64,000 nucleotides of DNA, from the NCBI GenBank assembly GCA_036250195.1, contig JAVHZZ010000002.1:366779124-366843123 (forward strand), read 5' to 3'. This document shows positions 24,541-36,644 of the stretch, in pieces. Position numbers and translations under genes: made by a program. Within the stretch, counting starts at the first letter, position 1. Every line of letters starts with the position of its first letter. The notes under the pieces were generated by a model. It saw nothing but the letters and a program-made list of their open reading frames with translations, ran no database searches and was not told where the DNA came from. The stretch comes from Mixophyes australis (Eukaryota > Chordata > Amphibia > Anura > Limnodynastidae).

Positions 24541-24559
24541 GTACTAGCGATAGATATGC

Positions 24560-25830
24560 AATTCAGAGAGCTGGCTAATCACATACAATATAAAGAGCAT
24601 CCTAGGATCTGGTGTACTGGTGTACACTAGAGAGATCATTCATTGAACATATATACAATACAGAGGGCATTCTAGCGATCACCATACAATATATACTGCA
24701 TCCTAGTGAGTGCCAAACAATATAGAGAGCATCTTAGTGATCTAAAAACAATAAACAGAAAATCCTAGTGACCACCATACAATAAAGAGAGCATCTTAAT
24801 ACCTAATATACAATACATCCTAGTGACCACATACAATACAGAGAGTAATGCATATCCTAGTGACAGATATTAAATACAGAGAGCATTCTACTGATACATT
24901 CAGTAATGAGAAGACCCTAATGCCAGATGTTCAATACAGAGAACATACTCCCGATGTATTAAATACAGAGAGCATCATAGAGACGACTATACAATACAGA
25001 GAGCATCCCTGTGACCACCACACAATTCAGGGGGTATCCTAGTGACAGCCATATAATACAGGAAGCTTCCCAGTGACTCCTATACAATACAGAGATCATC
25101 CCAGTAATCCCAATTCAATACAGAGACCATCCTAGTGACCTCAATACAATACAGAGAGTATCCTATTGCCTGCAATACAATAGAGAGAGCATTCTACTTA
25201 CTGCTGTACAACACAGAAAGTATCTCAGGGACCACCCTACAATACAGAGATCATCCTAGTGACTACCACACAATACAAAGAGCATCCTAGATACCACCAT
25301 ACAATACAGCATGCATTCTAGTGATTGCCATACAGTACAGAGAGCATCCTAGTAGCTACCATACAATACACAGAGCTTCCAAGTGACTACCATATAATAC
25401 GAATAGCATCCTTGTGAATACCATACAATACAGAGAGTATCCTAATGATTGCCATACAATACAGAGAGCATCCCAGTAACTACCTTACATTACAGAAAGC
25501 ATCCCAATGACCACTACACAATACAGAGAGCATCATGGTGACTGCTATGCAATACAGAGAGCATCCTAGTTGTGGCCAATCAAAACAGGGAGCATCCCAG
25601 TTACAACCATAAAATACAAAAAGCATCCTACCGAGCACTATACAATACAGAGAGCATCTTAGTCACAACCATAGAATACAGTGAGCATCCTAGTGGCTGT
25701 CATACAGCACAGAGTGCATTCCACTGACAGCCATACAGCATAAAGAGCATCCAAAATATTGCCATATAGAACAGAGAGAATTCTAGTTATCATGATACAA
25801 TATAGAGAGTATTCTAGTGATGGGGACACA
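24560..25830. repeat. Degenerate minisatellite, units of about 31 bp, about 1.25 kb
   Basis: Roughly 40 imperfect units of the form CATACAATACAGAGAGCATC followed by CTAGTGACC-like bases. Units differ from one another at several positions, so this is an old array. Confidence 0.85.
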
Positions 25831-26007
25831 CACCACACACACCTGAGAGCAGTTTACCTATACACAGAGCTATTTACCTGCCAAAGAACCTGAATTCAGC
25901 TGCCTTTTTGCTCTTATTCAACCTCATGTTATCACCTCTCTCTTGTTTACTATATATATAAACCTGTATCCTGTATTCACATAACCAACATTTTGTTTAA
26001 GAGGCAA

Positions 26008-26112
26008 GGGGGTAAATGTATCAAGCTGAGAGTTTTCCGGCGAGTTTGAAAAGTGGAGATGTTGCCTATAGCAACCAATCAGATTCTAGCTATCATTTTG
26101 TAGAATGTACTC
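26008..26112. mobile_element. Hairpin MITE, truncated
   Basis: Matches one arm and the centre of the copy at 5096-5272, then stops. Confidence 0.75.
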
Positions 26113-26140
26113 AAGCACTTATTCTTAAAATATGGCAGAC

Positions 26141-26561
26141 TGTCACAAATCAATGCAGGAATACAGCTAAGGAGCCACGAATAAGGTGAAAAACATTCAA
26201 TGTTTATTTGCTGAAGAGTATAAACAGAAGGTGTTGCAGGTAAACAGGAGGTATGGAGAGATCCCAAGCAGCAAGTGCAGGGAAATGCAGAGGTAAATAC
26301 CAGGTTCACAGATGATGCAGGTAAGCAGAATGTAAGGAGAGATCCCAAGCAGCACAAACCCAGGAGCACAGCAGAAGGAAGTAACAACAATGAACCACAG
26401 GATGTGACAACAATAACCAGCAATGTATGCTGGGAGTGACAAGTATACATAGGGGAAAACCCAAGTATAAGGAATAATTAGTTCCACAAGGTTAACTCTT
26501 AAAGCACAAGAAACAGGCACAATAACAGCACCTCTGGTGATCAGAGGTACTGCTGCTGACA
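26141..26561 (-). mobile_element. Solo LTR, 421 bp
   Basis: On the - strand it starts TGTCAGCAGC and ends TTTGTGACA, with AATAAA about 65 bases before the end. No target duplication is visible, so the ends are less certain than for the other solo LTRs. Confidence 0.55.
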
Positions 26562-27114
26562 CATAAAATGAAACACAGAAAAAGTCCAAAAGTCCAGGAG
26601 GCAGGGGCTGTGAAAACAAAGCCACAAGCTTGTAGGCAAGTCATTACACAGACACACAATATGGAACACATAACCAGTATTTTCCACGATCATCCCTTGC
26701 AATACCTAGAACACCTGGACATCTTATTATGCGGACAATCCATTGCTCACCACTTAAATCTCCGTTTCTAGTATACAATAACTGCTCTTAGTTTGCATAC
26801 TGGTTCCCCTTCCACTGTTAGCCTTTTCTAACATTTCACTGGTCTCCCCCCTTTCTGTCCCTCCCCCCTACATAGATATCTTCTCTTCCATTCCTTCCAA
26901 AGTCCGCTCTCAAAATATCGATCTATGTGCTTTTAAAAAGTTTTATTACCTACTGTATAGTTTGTATTTTTCATGGCTATGTAATTACTGTATATTTTTA
27001 TGCTCAAATAGATATTGTACACCCACCCCCCTACATCCTCTTCCTTTTTATATCCTTCCCCCATCCCATATATTTTGCAAAATATATAAACATGTGGTTG
27101 CTTGTTTTACAAGC
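26562..27114. other. No gene seen
   Basis: AT- and pyrimidine-rich DNA before the Copia remnant. Nothing recognised. Confidence 0.35.
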
Positions 27115-27860
27115 ATCAAAGAAGTTTTATTCATACCAGATTTAGGAACTAATCTGAGTGTCTTAGAAAACAAAGGTTATAAAGTAAAATTCGCAGATGG
27201 CAAATGCACAGTGCAAAATAAAAGAGGGACTTTAATAGCAACAGCTACCCAATTAGCTAATAAATATCACTTGCTTCAAGATTCTGCCTTGACAACTTCT
27301 TCCCTGCTGTATTTCCTGTGACCTGCATATTAGACCCAAATACAAAACTTTAGTGGTGACTCAAACGGGTCATAAACTAAAAATTTTGAGATCTGATAAT
27401 GAAGGAGAATACCTGAATAAGAACCTTGTTGACTTTCTGAGAAATCGTGGAGTTCAACATCACACGCTTGAACTAAATGGTGTGAGCGAGCAAATCGTAT
27501 GATAGCTGAAAGAGCACATACAATGTTATGGCCTAGAAAAGCAGTTTTGGGGTGAAGCTGTACAAACATTTTTTTATTTAAAGAACTATGCACCCACTGT
27601 TGCAGTAAAGGGCAAGACACCAATTAAAGCATGGTCTAGAAGAAAGCCTATCGTTAGTCATCTTAACGTGTTTGGATCAAAGCATATGTGCACATCCCTA
27701 AATAAAGAAGGCTTTAAGTCACAGGACTATATTTTATTTGGATGTTGTCTTGAGAATAAAGTTTACAATATTTGGAACATTTTAACGAGAAACATATTAA
27801 ATCCATGTCATATTTCACAAAACAGCATCACCTACTGGAGAAATACAACATGATGTTCAA
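27115..27860 (+). pseudogene. Copia pol remnant: pre-integrase and integrase fragments
   Basis: A GAG-pre-integrase-type stretch is followed by an 88-base foreign patch (27255-27342) and then an integrase core with a recognisable S-D-N-E-G-E-Y element. Several stops follow. Confidence 0.7.
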
Positions 27861-27889
27861 GAAGAGGTAGCAATTTTGATATACTCATA

Positions 27890-27995
27890 CCCTCATCATC
27901 ATCATCATCAACATTTATTTATATAGCGCCAGCAAATTCTGTAGAACTTTACAATTGGGAACAAACATTAATTAGACAATACTGGGTAATATATA
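27890..27995 (-). mobile_element. Short SINE-like fragment in Copia
   Basis: A (CAT)n run, then ATTTATATAGCGCCAGCAAA. It splits the Copia reading frame. It resembles the SINE 3' end but diverges after 27950. Confidence 0.55.
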
Positions 27996-28204
27996 CCCTC
28001 CAGTACATCAATTCAGACACTTTAAAATTTGACAACCACCAGGAGAAAATAACTTCTTTAAGAAATAATAAAGGGAAACCTCCAAGGAGATATACTGAGC
28101 AATATGCCAACACTGCATTCTCAGAACCACAGAATTTGCAGGAAGTAAAACTCAGTGACGAAAGGGAATATTGGAAATCAGCCGTAGAAAAAGAGATGTG
28201 ATCT

Positions 28205-28530
28205 CTGGCTAAGTGGTTAGCACTTCTGCCTTACAGCACTGGGGTCATGAGTTCAATTCCCGATCATGGCCTTATCTGTGAGGAGTTTGTATGTCCTCTC
28301 TGTGTTTGCGTGGGTTTCTTCTGGGTGCTCCGGTTTCCTCCCACACTCCAAAAACATGCTGGTAGGTTAATTAGCTGCTAACAAATTTACCCTAGTCTGT
28401 GTGTCTGACTGTGTGTGTGTGTTAGGAAATTTAGACTGTAAGCCCCAATGAGGCAGGGACTGATGTGAGTGAGCTCTGTACAGCGCTGTGGAATTAGTGG
28501 CGCTATATAAATATATGGTAATAATAATAA
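28205..28530 (+). mobile_element. tRNA-derived SINE inserted in Copia
   Basis: Head CTGGCTAAGTGGTTAGCAC (A-box), B-box-like GAGTTCAATTCC, shared body, and AATAAT-type tail. It lies directly after the Copia codons for EKEM. Confidence 0.8.
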
Positions 28531-28599
28531 AATCCCTAGATTAAAACAAAACCTGCACTGCCACCGTAAAACAAATATAAATAAATGAGCTTTCTGTAA

Positions 28600-30840
28600 A
28601 TAGTTGATTGCAGACGACTTACCCATTACAAAGCTTGTCTTGTTGCAGAGGGTTTTATTCAAACATCCGGAATTGATTACAGGGATTCTTCTCGCAAGGC
28701 AAGGTACAGTACACTTCGTTTACTTATTGCCTTATCTACATTGCATTATTTGGTGCTTTACCAATTAGAATTTGACTCTGCTTTGTTAAATGAGGAATTA
28801 GTGCAGGAAATCTATATGGAGCCTCCAGAGATTTATAATGAGAACATTGTGGCCGGGTCCCTGCAGTGTTCCATCTTTAAATGTCCGTTAATAAAAATGT
28901 CCGTTAATTAAATAAAAATGTATTTTGAAATGTCTGGGAGTGTAAAAATGTGTATTTCAAGTGTACAATGTTGAAATGTAAAAATGAATGTGTATAGGTG
29001 CTGCAGCGCAGGCGTGCAGCAAGGGAGTGTAGCTATGTGCAATTTTAATGTGCATAAAGTAAATGTGTATTTAAATGTAAGATGTAAGTGTATATATGTC
29101 AATAAAGGAAAGTACTTACCCTGTCCCTGGTGGTCCAACGAGGGCTGCAGGGGCAGCCCTGGATCCTTCACCCCCCCAGCAGCCAGCTTTCAGTGGCTGC
29201 CAGAGGGACTTCCACAGTAACCCCTGGATGAAAGTAGATCCAGGAGGTGCAGCGCCTCCAGGGGGACCCGGGAGGCTAAGTCGCTTTCTGGAGCTCAAAG
29301 AGCTTCAACTAGTGACAGGGCAGGGACTGCTGCCCCGGGATCTGACTGCTCTCCCCTGGTACTATTTTAGGCCAGGGGGCAGAGCCAGCCCCTGGAGCAA
29401 AGTCCCTGGAAGAAACTTTAGGCGGGAGATTTAAAAGATAAATCTTCAGCCTCAAACAGAATCGCACCAGGGAGGAGAGTGCACTGAGCCCACCTCTCCC
29501 TGGTATCTCATGGACAGGGGGGAAGTACACTTTCCCCTGCCACTAACTTCTATGTAAAAAGGCATTAACCTCCCTGGGCTGATTCACTTGCAGGTTGCAT
29601 GAATCAGCTCAGATCGGTTAAAGGGACAGGAGGCTGGATTACCTCCTGCCATGCTAAGTCTCAAAAACTGTATAAAAAGAGCACTGGTTTGTATTGAAAT
29701 GTATTATTGTTCCATCTGACCTTCTGATCATTGGTACTTTAAACTAACATGAACTATCCTTATCAGGACACTTGAGCTAATAAATATCACTTGCTTCAAA
29801 ATCTTGCCTTGACAACTTCTTCCCTGCAGTATTTCCAGTGACCTGCACATTAGACCCAAATCTAATCCATTTTCCGGCTGTTCTGAGGTTTAAACCCAGC
29901 TTTCCAGTACCAAAGATTTGCCGCTACCTGCAGCTCTTGTCAGTGGATAGGCCAGGGGTACCATCCACAGCAACTCTAATCTGAAGGTATGAGGTCATGG
30001 GTACCAGCCCAGGTGTACCAGCAAGGGGGTACACTAGCAGCGACAGTTACCCAGAAGGACGTGGTTCTGGATGCTGCTAAGGAGTCCAGTGGTGGAAGCA
30101 GCTTAAGTCTCTCCTACTGTGGCTAGAGGGCACAATTCGGATAAAGAAAGGGAATGGTGGCAAAGTAAGCCCAGCTGGTTCCCAGCAACAACAGCTAGAG
30201 TGGCATAGGCGTCCATCCTGTCACAAACATGTTTCCAGAAAAAAATCTTTGTACGGCTCGAAGCAAAGTGGTTGATGTTGGTACAGAAAGCTAGGCACTA
30301 TGTTGATTTTTATGATCAGAGACTGACCACTATCTATATCACAAAATATTAGATGGAAAGCTATTCATAATTGTTGTATATATGGATGACTTGTTGATTG
30401 CAGGCCAGAGAAATCATATAGACAGTATAAAAAGTCTATTGAGAGAAAAGCTTAGATTGAAAGACGTATGTCTTGCACATCACGTGTTGGGAATGAGAAT
30501 TTCACAAAATCTGAATACTGGGACGGTCACCAAAGACCAACAAAGTTACATTGAGGCTATACTTCTTAAGTATGGGATGACAGATGCTAAACCAGTAAAT
30601 ACTCAAACAAGTGAACTGAAATAGAGAGGGTGAAAGAAATCCCCTATCAGAAAAGACTTTCTGCATTGCAAATTGGGGAGCAGACGTAGATGATCATCAT
30701 TCATGTACTGATTGGTTTAGCAGTTGCAGTGGTCAGCTGGGCAAGAAGGAAGCAGCCTACCGTTGCTCTTTCAAGTACTGAAGCAGAGTATATGGCTTTG
30801 ACTGAAGCAGCTAAAGAAGCTCAATGGATTAAAGATACTC
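28600..30840 (+). pseudogene. Copia reverse transcriptase/RNase H remnant, split by a solo LTR
   Basis: N-terminal RT (GIDYRD, then EIYMEPPE) ends at 28842. RT resumes at about 30231 and reaches the catalytic YMDDLLIAG box near 30378-30405. RNase H with SWARRKQPTVALSSTEAEY ends at 30840, where the Harbinger-bearing element begins. Confidence 0.75.
28848..30225 (+). mobile_element. Solo LTR, 1378 bp, inside Copia RT
   Basis: Starts TGTGGCCGGG and ends CCTGTCACA. A perfect 5-bp duplication AACAT flanks it (28843-28847 and 30226-30230). TATAAAA at 29671 and AATAAA at 29779-29784 mark promoter and poly(A) signal. Orientation follows these signals. Confidence 0.8.
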
Positions 30841-31940
30841 TCGGCCTGATTCATTAGGACACGCATTCTGAGTGCAACCCATGCTAAGTATTATACGACC
30901 GTATTTAGGCTTTGCGTGCAGCCAAATTCATCAAGGCACTGTTACATTTGGGTGCAATACTGCTGCTTTACTACACAGGATGCTGCAAGTACATACGTAC
31001 CTGTCAGCGCCTGCAGATAGGGCGGTATTACATTTGCCTGACCTGCCGGCTGTATGAAAATAATAATATATAAAAAAATGTGTGGGCTTCCCGCTTCTAC
31101 TGCTATTAACCCTAGTGCTGGTTGCTGCAAAATCGGGGGTAAAAAAGTGTGGGGTTCCCCTGATCTAACAAAAAATGCACTAGGCAAACCAGCCACAGTT
31201 GGTTGCACTATAGCAGGGAGACACACGGCAGGGTTCCCCATGCCATAGTGACTAACTAACCCCAGTTTGATCAGCACATGGCTGGATTCCCTAGGCAGTG
31301 GGGTCCACAAAAAATTGTGTGGGCCCCTCTTCTAGGAATGCAAAGCCCCATGCTGAAAGCCGCCATGCTGAAAGCCGCCATGCATCGCGGCGGTTTTCCG
31401 GCGGGTTTGCATTGCAAACAGCCGGATTTACTAATGGGCGCATTTGAGCTTCAATTTGAAGCCACCGGCGGCTTTGAATAGAACATGGCGCTTTTGCTTT
31501 AAATAACGGTGCTTTTGTGTGAAGGCGGTTTTTTTGAAAATTACACCTGTCTCCTGGCCTGTTACTATTGGCTATTTTCAAACTCAGGAGATTTGACATC
31601 ACAAGCCCTATATAAACCACTGGCCTGACACTTTTTTCTCTGATAGGGTTTTGAGGAGTTTTGTGAGAGGAGTTTGGAAGATTGTGGTTTGGTGACAGTT
31701 GGTGAGAGTTGGAGTTTGGTGGAGCGATTGATTGAAGTGTGAGTAGTCCTGTGGTATTTTTCTGTTTTGTACATTTATTTTCTAATTTATTTTCTGTCTT
31801 GTATTTTTTGTATTTGACTTGTCCTTTGTCTGTGTTACTTGTGTGTGACTGTGTGGAGAGTGTGTCTGTAGGTATTGTAGTTTGTTCTTTGTGTTTGTAA
31901 GTCCTTCTGTGTTTTGTGTTTGTCTGTCTTTTGTGTAAAA

Positions 31941-33996
31941 ATGTCCAGAGATAGAAGGGGAGAACAGGTTGAGGAGAGGGAGATGGAGGTTGAGGGGTCA
32001 GAGGAGGGAGAGGGAGAGGTTGAGGAGACAGGACAGGGCAGGAAGACCAAGACAGGGAGGAATGTGCGTTTCTCACATGATGAGAATTGTGTGTTGGTGC
32101 ACAACATCATTCCCTGCTACGAGGTCATCCTAGGGAACCTGGCAGCCCGGACTCCTCTAAGGCGGCGTCACTAATTGTGGGGGCGTGTCTGTGATGCCGT
32201 GAACGCGGTGGGCCCACTGAAGCGGACAGTGGCGCACTGCCGCAAGCGCTTCTCTGATATTAAGAGGAGGCTTAAAGAGAAGATGGACCAGGAAAGGAGG
32301 TCTACAAGGCGCACGGGTGGTGGCCCCCCACTTCGTATGGAGTACACCACGTACGAGGAGGAGCTGCGCTAGATAATGCCGGCTGAAATTGTAGAGGGCA
32401 TAAATGTGCAGGACACCGATTCGCCCTCTTTTGGCCAAGTAGTTGGTGAGTTATTTTTTTTTGTTACCCTAACAGTATTTTAAATGCTTTTTTCTTTTTT
32501 AAATGCTTTTTTTCTTTTTTATTTTTGTTTTTATTTTTAAAAGTGTTTTTTTTAAAAAACTCTATTAGTTTGTAAAGGATTTTTTTTTTACAAGACTTCT
32601 GTTTTTTTATTCGCAAACACATTTTTGAAATAAACAGTATATTTTTAACATGTTTTTTGCTGCAAATACATTGTATGCTTTTTCTATTACATCCAGAATC
32701 GGCAGGACCGCAGTTCACTCCCAGTCCCAGACCTACACCTCCACCTTCAGCGAGAGATTCGGGCAAGCAGGTGCGTGATTTATGTTTAGGAGAGAAATAA
32801 TGGAGTTAATTGATTTTCTGTGCAAATGTTGCTGTCAATGTTTTTTTTTTTGTTTTTTTTAATTGTTTGCAATGAGAACTTAGGGCTACATTTACTAAAC
32901 TGATATGTTGCCTATAGAAACCCATCAGAATATACCTTTACTTTATTTATTGCATTCAACAAAATGGCAGCTAAAATCTGATTGGTTGCTATAGGCAACA
33001 TCTCCACTTTTTATAGCATGCAATTTAGTCAAAATAACCCAGCATGTACTACACAGAGGGAGTACTAAAATAGTAGTAGTTTACCCCAAAGCACGGTCTA
33101 GCAGCATTTGGCTGACTAAATGCTTATATTTGTAGGTTAAAAAGACTTTGCTTTTTTATCCCCCTCAGCCATACATAGTCCAAATGATAATGGGTATTAA
33201 AAGGATAATAAGTGCATCCTTAAGCAGGTAGCATAGGACAAGAAATCAGGAATGCAAACATTGTGAAAGAATCTGTAGTTGCTAAAGAATATTCTTTCCT
33301 ATCCAGTGTTCAGAATGCAATATACAAACATATTATATACTATATACTTACCGTCATTTTTCATACACAGGGCCCTCTTCATACAAGGCACCTCAGGCGG
33401 AGTCCCTGGGAATGTCCCCTGAGCCAGAGGATCAAACGACCATCACCCTGGTAACAGTGGATGCCCCTGTGTCTGGCCTCCAGGAAGTTTCACCTGGCCC
33501 TGCTGAACCATCACACCACCAACCTGCACCTGAAAGTATGGACCCAGCCAGAGAAATGGCGCTGTCTATTGGCGCATTCCAGCAGCAGCAAACAATGTTC
33601 ATGGACAGGCAAACTCGCCACATGTCCCAAATTGCGGCCCAGTTGAGGCGGATACACCGCTCCAATAGTCAACTCCCTGCTGGAATCAACCGTCTGGCAA
33701 CTGCTTTAGAACAAACCAATGTGCAGCTGGCCCAAATGACTGGGGCTGTGGAGGCCTTACATTCCACAGTACGTGAGGGGAATGCCAATGTGACCCGGCT
33801 GGCAGGGCAACTACATTCAGAAATTGTAGCCCGTTTACCGGCACCTATGTCTTCAGCCACCACCAGTACCGCTAGTACGCCTAGCAGATATGTACAGAGT
33901 ACTCCTCCAAGGAGAGGTGCTCGCACCAGGGGTGGGCGAGGGAGGGGAGAGAGTGGCACCAAGCATTGCAATATGCCTGCAAAAAGGCGTCGCTAG
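31941..33996 (+). pseudogene. Harbinger Myb/SANT-like DNA-binding gene, decayed, three exons
   Basis: PIF/Harbinger transposons encode a Myb/SANT-like helper that binds the element ends and brings in the transposase. Exon 1 (31941-32445) has an acidic N-terminus and then a trihelical domain (VRFSHDENCVLVHNI to CRKRFSDIKRRLKEK). Exon 2 (32697-32770) is Pro-rich. Exon 3 (about 33371-33996) encodes a long Gln/Leu-rich coiled coil and an Arg/Gly-rich tail ending PAKRRR, a likely nuclear signal. TAA at 32172 and TAG at 32370 interrupt exon 1, and the exon 2/3 join is out of phase by one base, so it is broken. AATAAA lies at 34071-34076. Confidence 0.7.
32880..33030. mobile_element. Hairpin MITE inside the Harbinger intron
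   Basis: Starts TAGGGCTACATTTACTAA and contains the arm CTGATTGGTTGCTATAGGCA shared with the copies at 5096 and 59603. Confidence 0.65.
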
Positions 33997-34326
33997 TGCA
34001 ATAATTATTATTTCTTAATGTTTTCAAAAGTTTGTGTAAGCATTATACGTTATTATTTATTGTGTTCTGCAATAAATGCAGTTAAATTTCTATGGTGTCA
34101 GTCTTTCTTTTCTGCTAATTAAACAAGAGTATACTGATGTTTTAAAAACTATGCACTAATTTCACTTAAACATTGACCTCTGACTGTCACATTCCAGGGA
34201 TGTTCATATTTACCACATGAGGAGTACACACTATCCTCTTTTTAAAGGTTCCAATTTACAAAACATTTAAAATAAAAAAAAAAAATTGCACTCACATAAA
34301 ACACATTTTTGAGCAATAAAGGTTTA

Positions 34327-34560
34327 TCATATTATGTACTTACACATAAAGTAGTTTGTAATTAGACGGTCTCTAATCTCCCTTCCGCCCTCTGTGCTCT
34401 GCACATCACCAGATGTGACACGGACCCCTTCTTCTTCACTGTCTGCTGCAATAATCGGTGGGGTAAGTTGATGTATTGCTAGGTTATGTATCAAACAGCC
34501 AGCCAGGATAATATCAGACCCCTTTTCAGGTGCATACATAGCCACCCAACCAGATTATTC
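34327..34560 (-). pseudogene. Harbinger transposase C-terminal remnant
   Basis: The - strand encodes GSDIILAGCLIHNLAI followed downstream by REIRDRLITNYF, the C-terminal pattern of HARBI1-type DDE transposases. The catalytic part upstream is not recognisable. It lies tail to tail with the Myb-like gene, as is usual in this superfamily. Confidence 0.65.
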
Positions 34561-35240
34561 TAGTAACCTGAACCTAGTTTACCAAAGTACAAAGGTGCGC
34601 TATAACACACCTCTACTAGTGGGTATGTGCCTCATTGAATTTGTGCTGTGCAGATGTGTGAGGACGCAGCAGAGGAGTCATCAGCCAGAAACCCCTTCTT
34701 TATTGAGTACATTAGAATTGCTTTTACACTCTGTTAAGGGTTTTGTTGCAATATTAAAAAAAAAAAAATGTGGAAATCAGTAAAGAAATTGCATGGTGGG
34801 AAAACACAAGAGAAAAAGAAACCAAAACAACACTGCAATTACAAGACACTGGCCTTTTAACATATACAATCCCAAAGGAAAAAAACTTTGTACATGAAAT
34901 GGCCCTTTTCCTTCTGTTCTGATTGACCAAATACCTGAAACAGCACACTGTTTGAACAATCTCGCCGCTCACAAGCAGCGCTTTCATTTTGGTCTATTGA
35001 ATGGCGGTTTTCCGGCGGCTTTATAAACCCCCTAATAGTAAATCCGGCTGTTTGTATGTTGAACATTGTTGAAACCGTCATGGCGCTTTATACAGAGGCG
35101 GGTTTGGAAACATCATTTCTGGCCGTTTGGACGGCGGGTTTAGCCTTAGTAAATCCATCGATGGCTAAACCGCCGCCAAACCCGCCGAAAGTCGGCGGGT
35201 TTACAAACACGCCTGTTAGTAAATCTAGCCCTAGGACTCT

Positions 35241-36010
35241 TCCTACACCCCTGGGGTGGTGGGTGTAGAGAAAAAAGTGAAAAAAATAAAGAAAATGTAT
35301 GAAACACCATTTTACTTTGTGAAACTACAAGTCCCAACCAGCCTGAGCTGCCATTAACAGTCTGTGCCTACTGATGCTTCTAGTCCTACATGTCAATCAG
35401 AACATGCTGGGACTTGGAGAACCACAACTCCAGCATGCCCTGACACCCAGGGCCCGCTGAGCCTATAGTTCACCAAAGTAAAATTTAAATAAAACAAACA
35501 ACTCTCCTTTAAACCACATTACTTTAATAAAAATAATAAAACCCCTAAAATAAGCCAAACACCTTGTTAGAACCACATATATTCATTAAAAACAATAATT
35601 CCCAATATACCATCGATAAATGATCCAATCTTTTAAGCTTTTAATCCATAGTGCTTGAAACCATAAAACCAAAGCAAAATATTCCCAAGTTCTGCAAGTG
35701 TTAAAAAAATAACCTCAAAGGTCCTGGAATAGTCCAAAAAAATTAAACCGCCCAAAAATATTCCAAATGTCCTTGCAAATAATCTTCATCTCTTCAGTCA
35801 TAAAGACCCCAAAATATTCCAAATGGCTTTGTAAATAATATTCTATTCTTTAGTCATAAAGAGCCCAAAATATTATAAACGATCCGGCTTGGCCAAATAA
35901 CAAATCACATGAACAACCGCACTTTGATCTTCTATGGAAGATCACCCAAAGCAGAATGAAATATAAAAACACACGAGGTCTATTTATACATTAAAGGGGT
36001 TTTTCCACAC
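35241..36010. other. No gene seen; repeat-like DNA
   Basis: 35310-35460 is a self-complementary repeat (ACTACAAGTCCCAACCAGC versus AGAACATGCTGGGACTTGGA). The rest, 35500-36000, has AAATATTCCAAATG-type internal repeats. No coding signal. Confidence 0.4.
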
Positions 36011-36644
36011 TGTCACATTTTTTTTTATGGACCACGCTCCCTAGGGAATCCAGCCTAGTGCTGTACAGCCTGGGGTTGGTTTGTCATTATGGCAAGGGGA
36101 CCCCCTGCTGCGAGTCACCTTGCTATAGAGCCACCAACCCCGGCTGGTTTGCCTAGTGTTGGTTTTCATAATATCGGGGGGACCCCATGCTTTTCTCCCC
36201 ACAATTTCACAGAAACCAGCACTAGACTGGCAGCACTAGGGTTAATAGTATTAGGATGGGGGACCCCACACTTTTTTCTTTTCAATCTATTTTTTACACT
36301 TTATAGAGCTGGCTGTAATGCCGGCCAACCCATCAGGTCAACTTAGACTTGCCCTATTACTGGAGCAAGAGATACGACAGAAGTGGAAGTTACTTCCACG
36401 GCTATAGAGCTTGCTACGGTCATGGCTGCATATGCTCAAGTTTGGGACGCCCCTACTGTACATTGACTAGGGGAGAACACCCCTTCCCCGCCCAAGACAC
36501 TCCCCTAAATCATAGGCTATAGTATTTGCCCATTCCATGGAAAAGGGCTACTTTACCGGCCATATGTGCCGGTTCTGAGCATGCGTAGAGTGAATTTTTA
36601 TTTGATACACTCAAAATCAGCAGATACTTGCCTGGAGGAAACAG

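Larger units (their letters stand above)
31340..35240. mobile_element. PIF/Harbinger transposon, inner boundaries
   Basis: Subterminal CGGTTTTCCGGCGG and AACAGCCGGATTTACTA occur at the left (31390-31435) and, inverted, at the right (34995-35055). The right tip is the complement of TAGGGCTAGATTTACTAA (35216-35233). The left tip was not found and may be lost. Confidence 0.55.

Noticed and set aside
24560..25830. CRISPR-like array
   Set aside because: No separate repeat and spacer; continuous degenerate 31-bp units.
31291..32076. 261-codon frame on the - strand
   Set aside because: Antisense to the Harbinger Myb-like exon 1 and its 5' region; low complexity, no domain.
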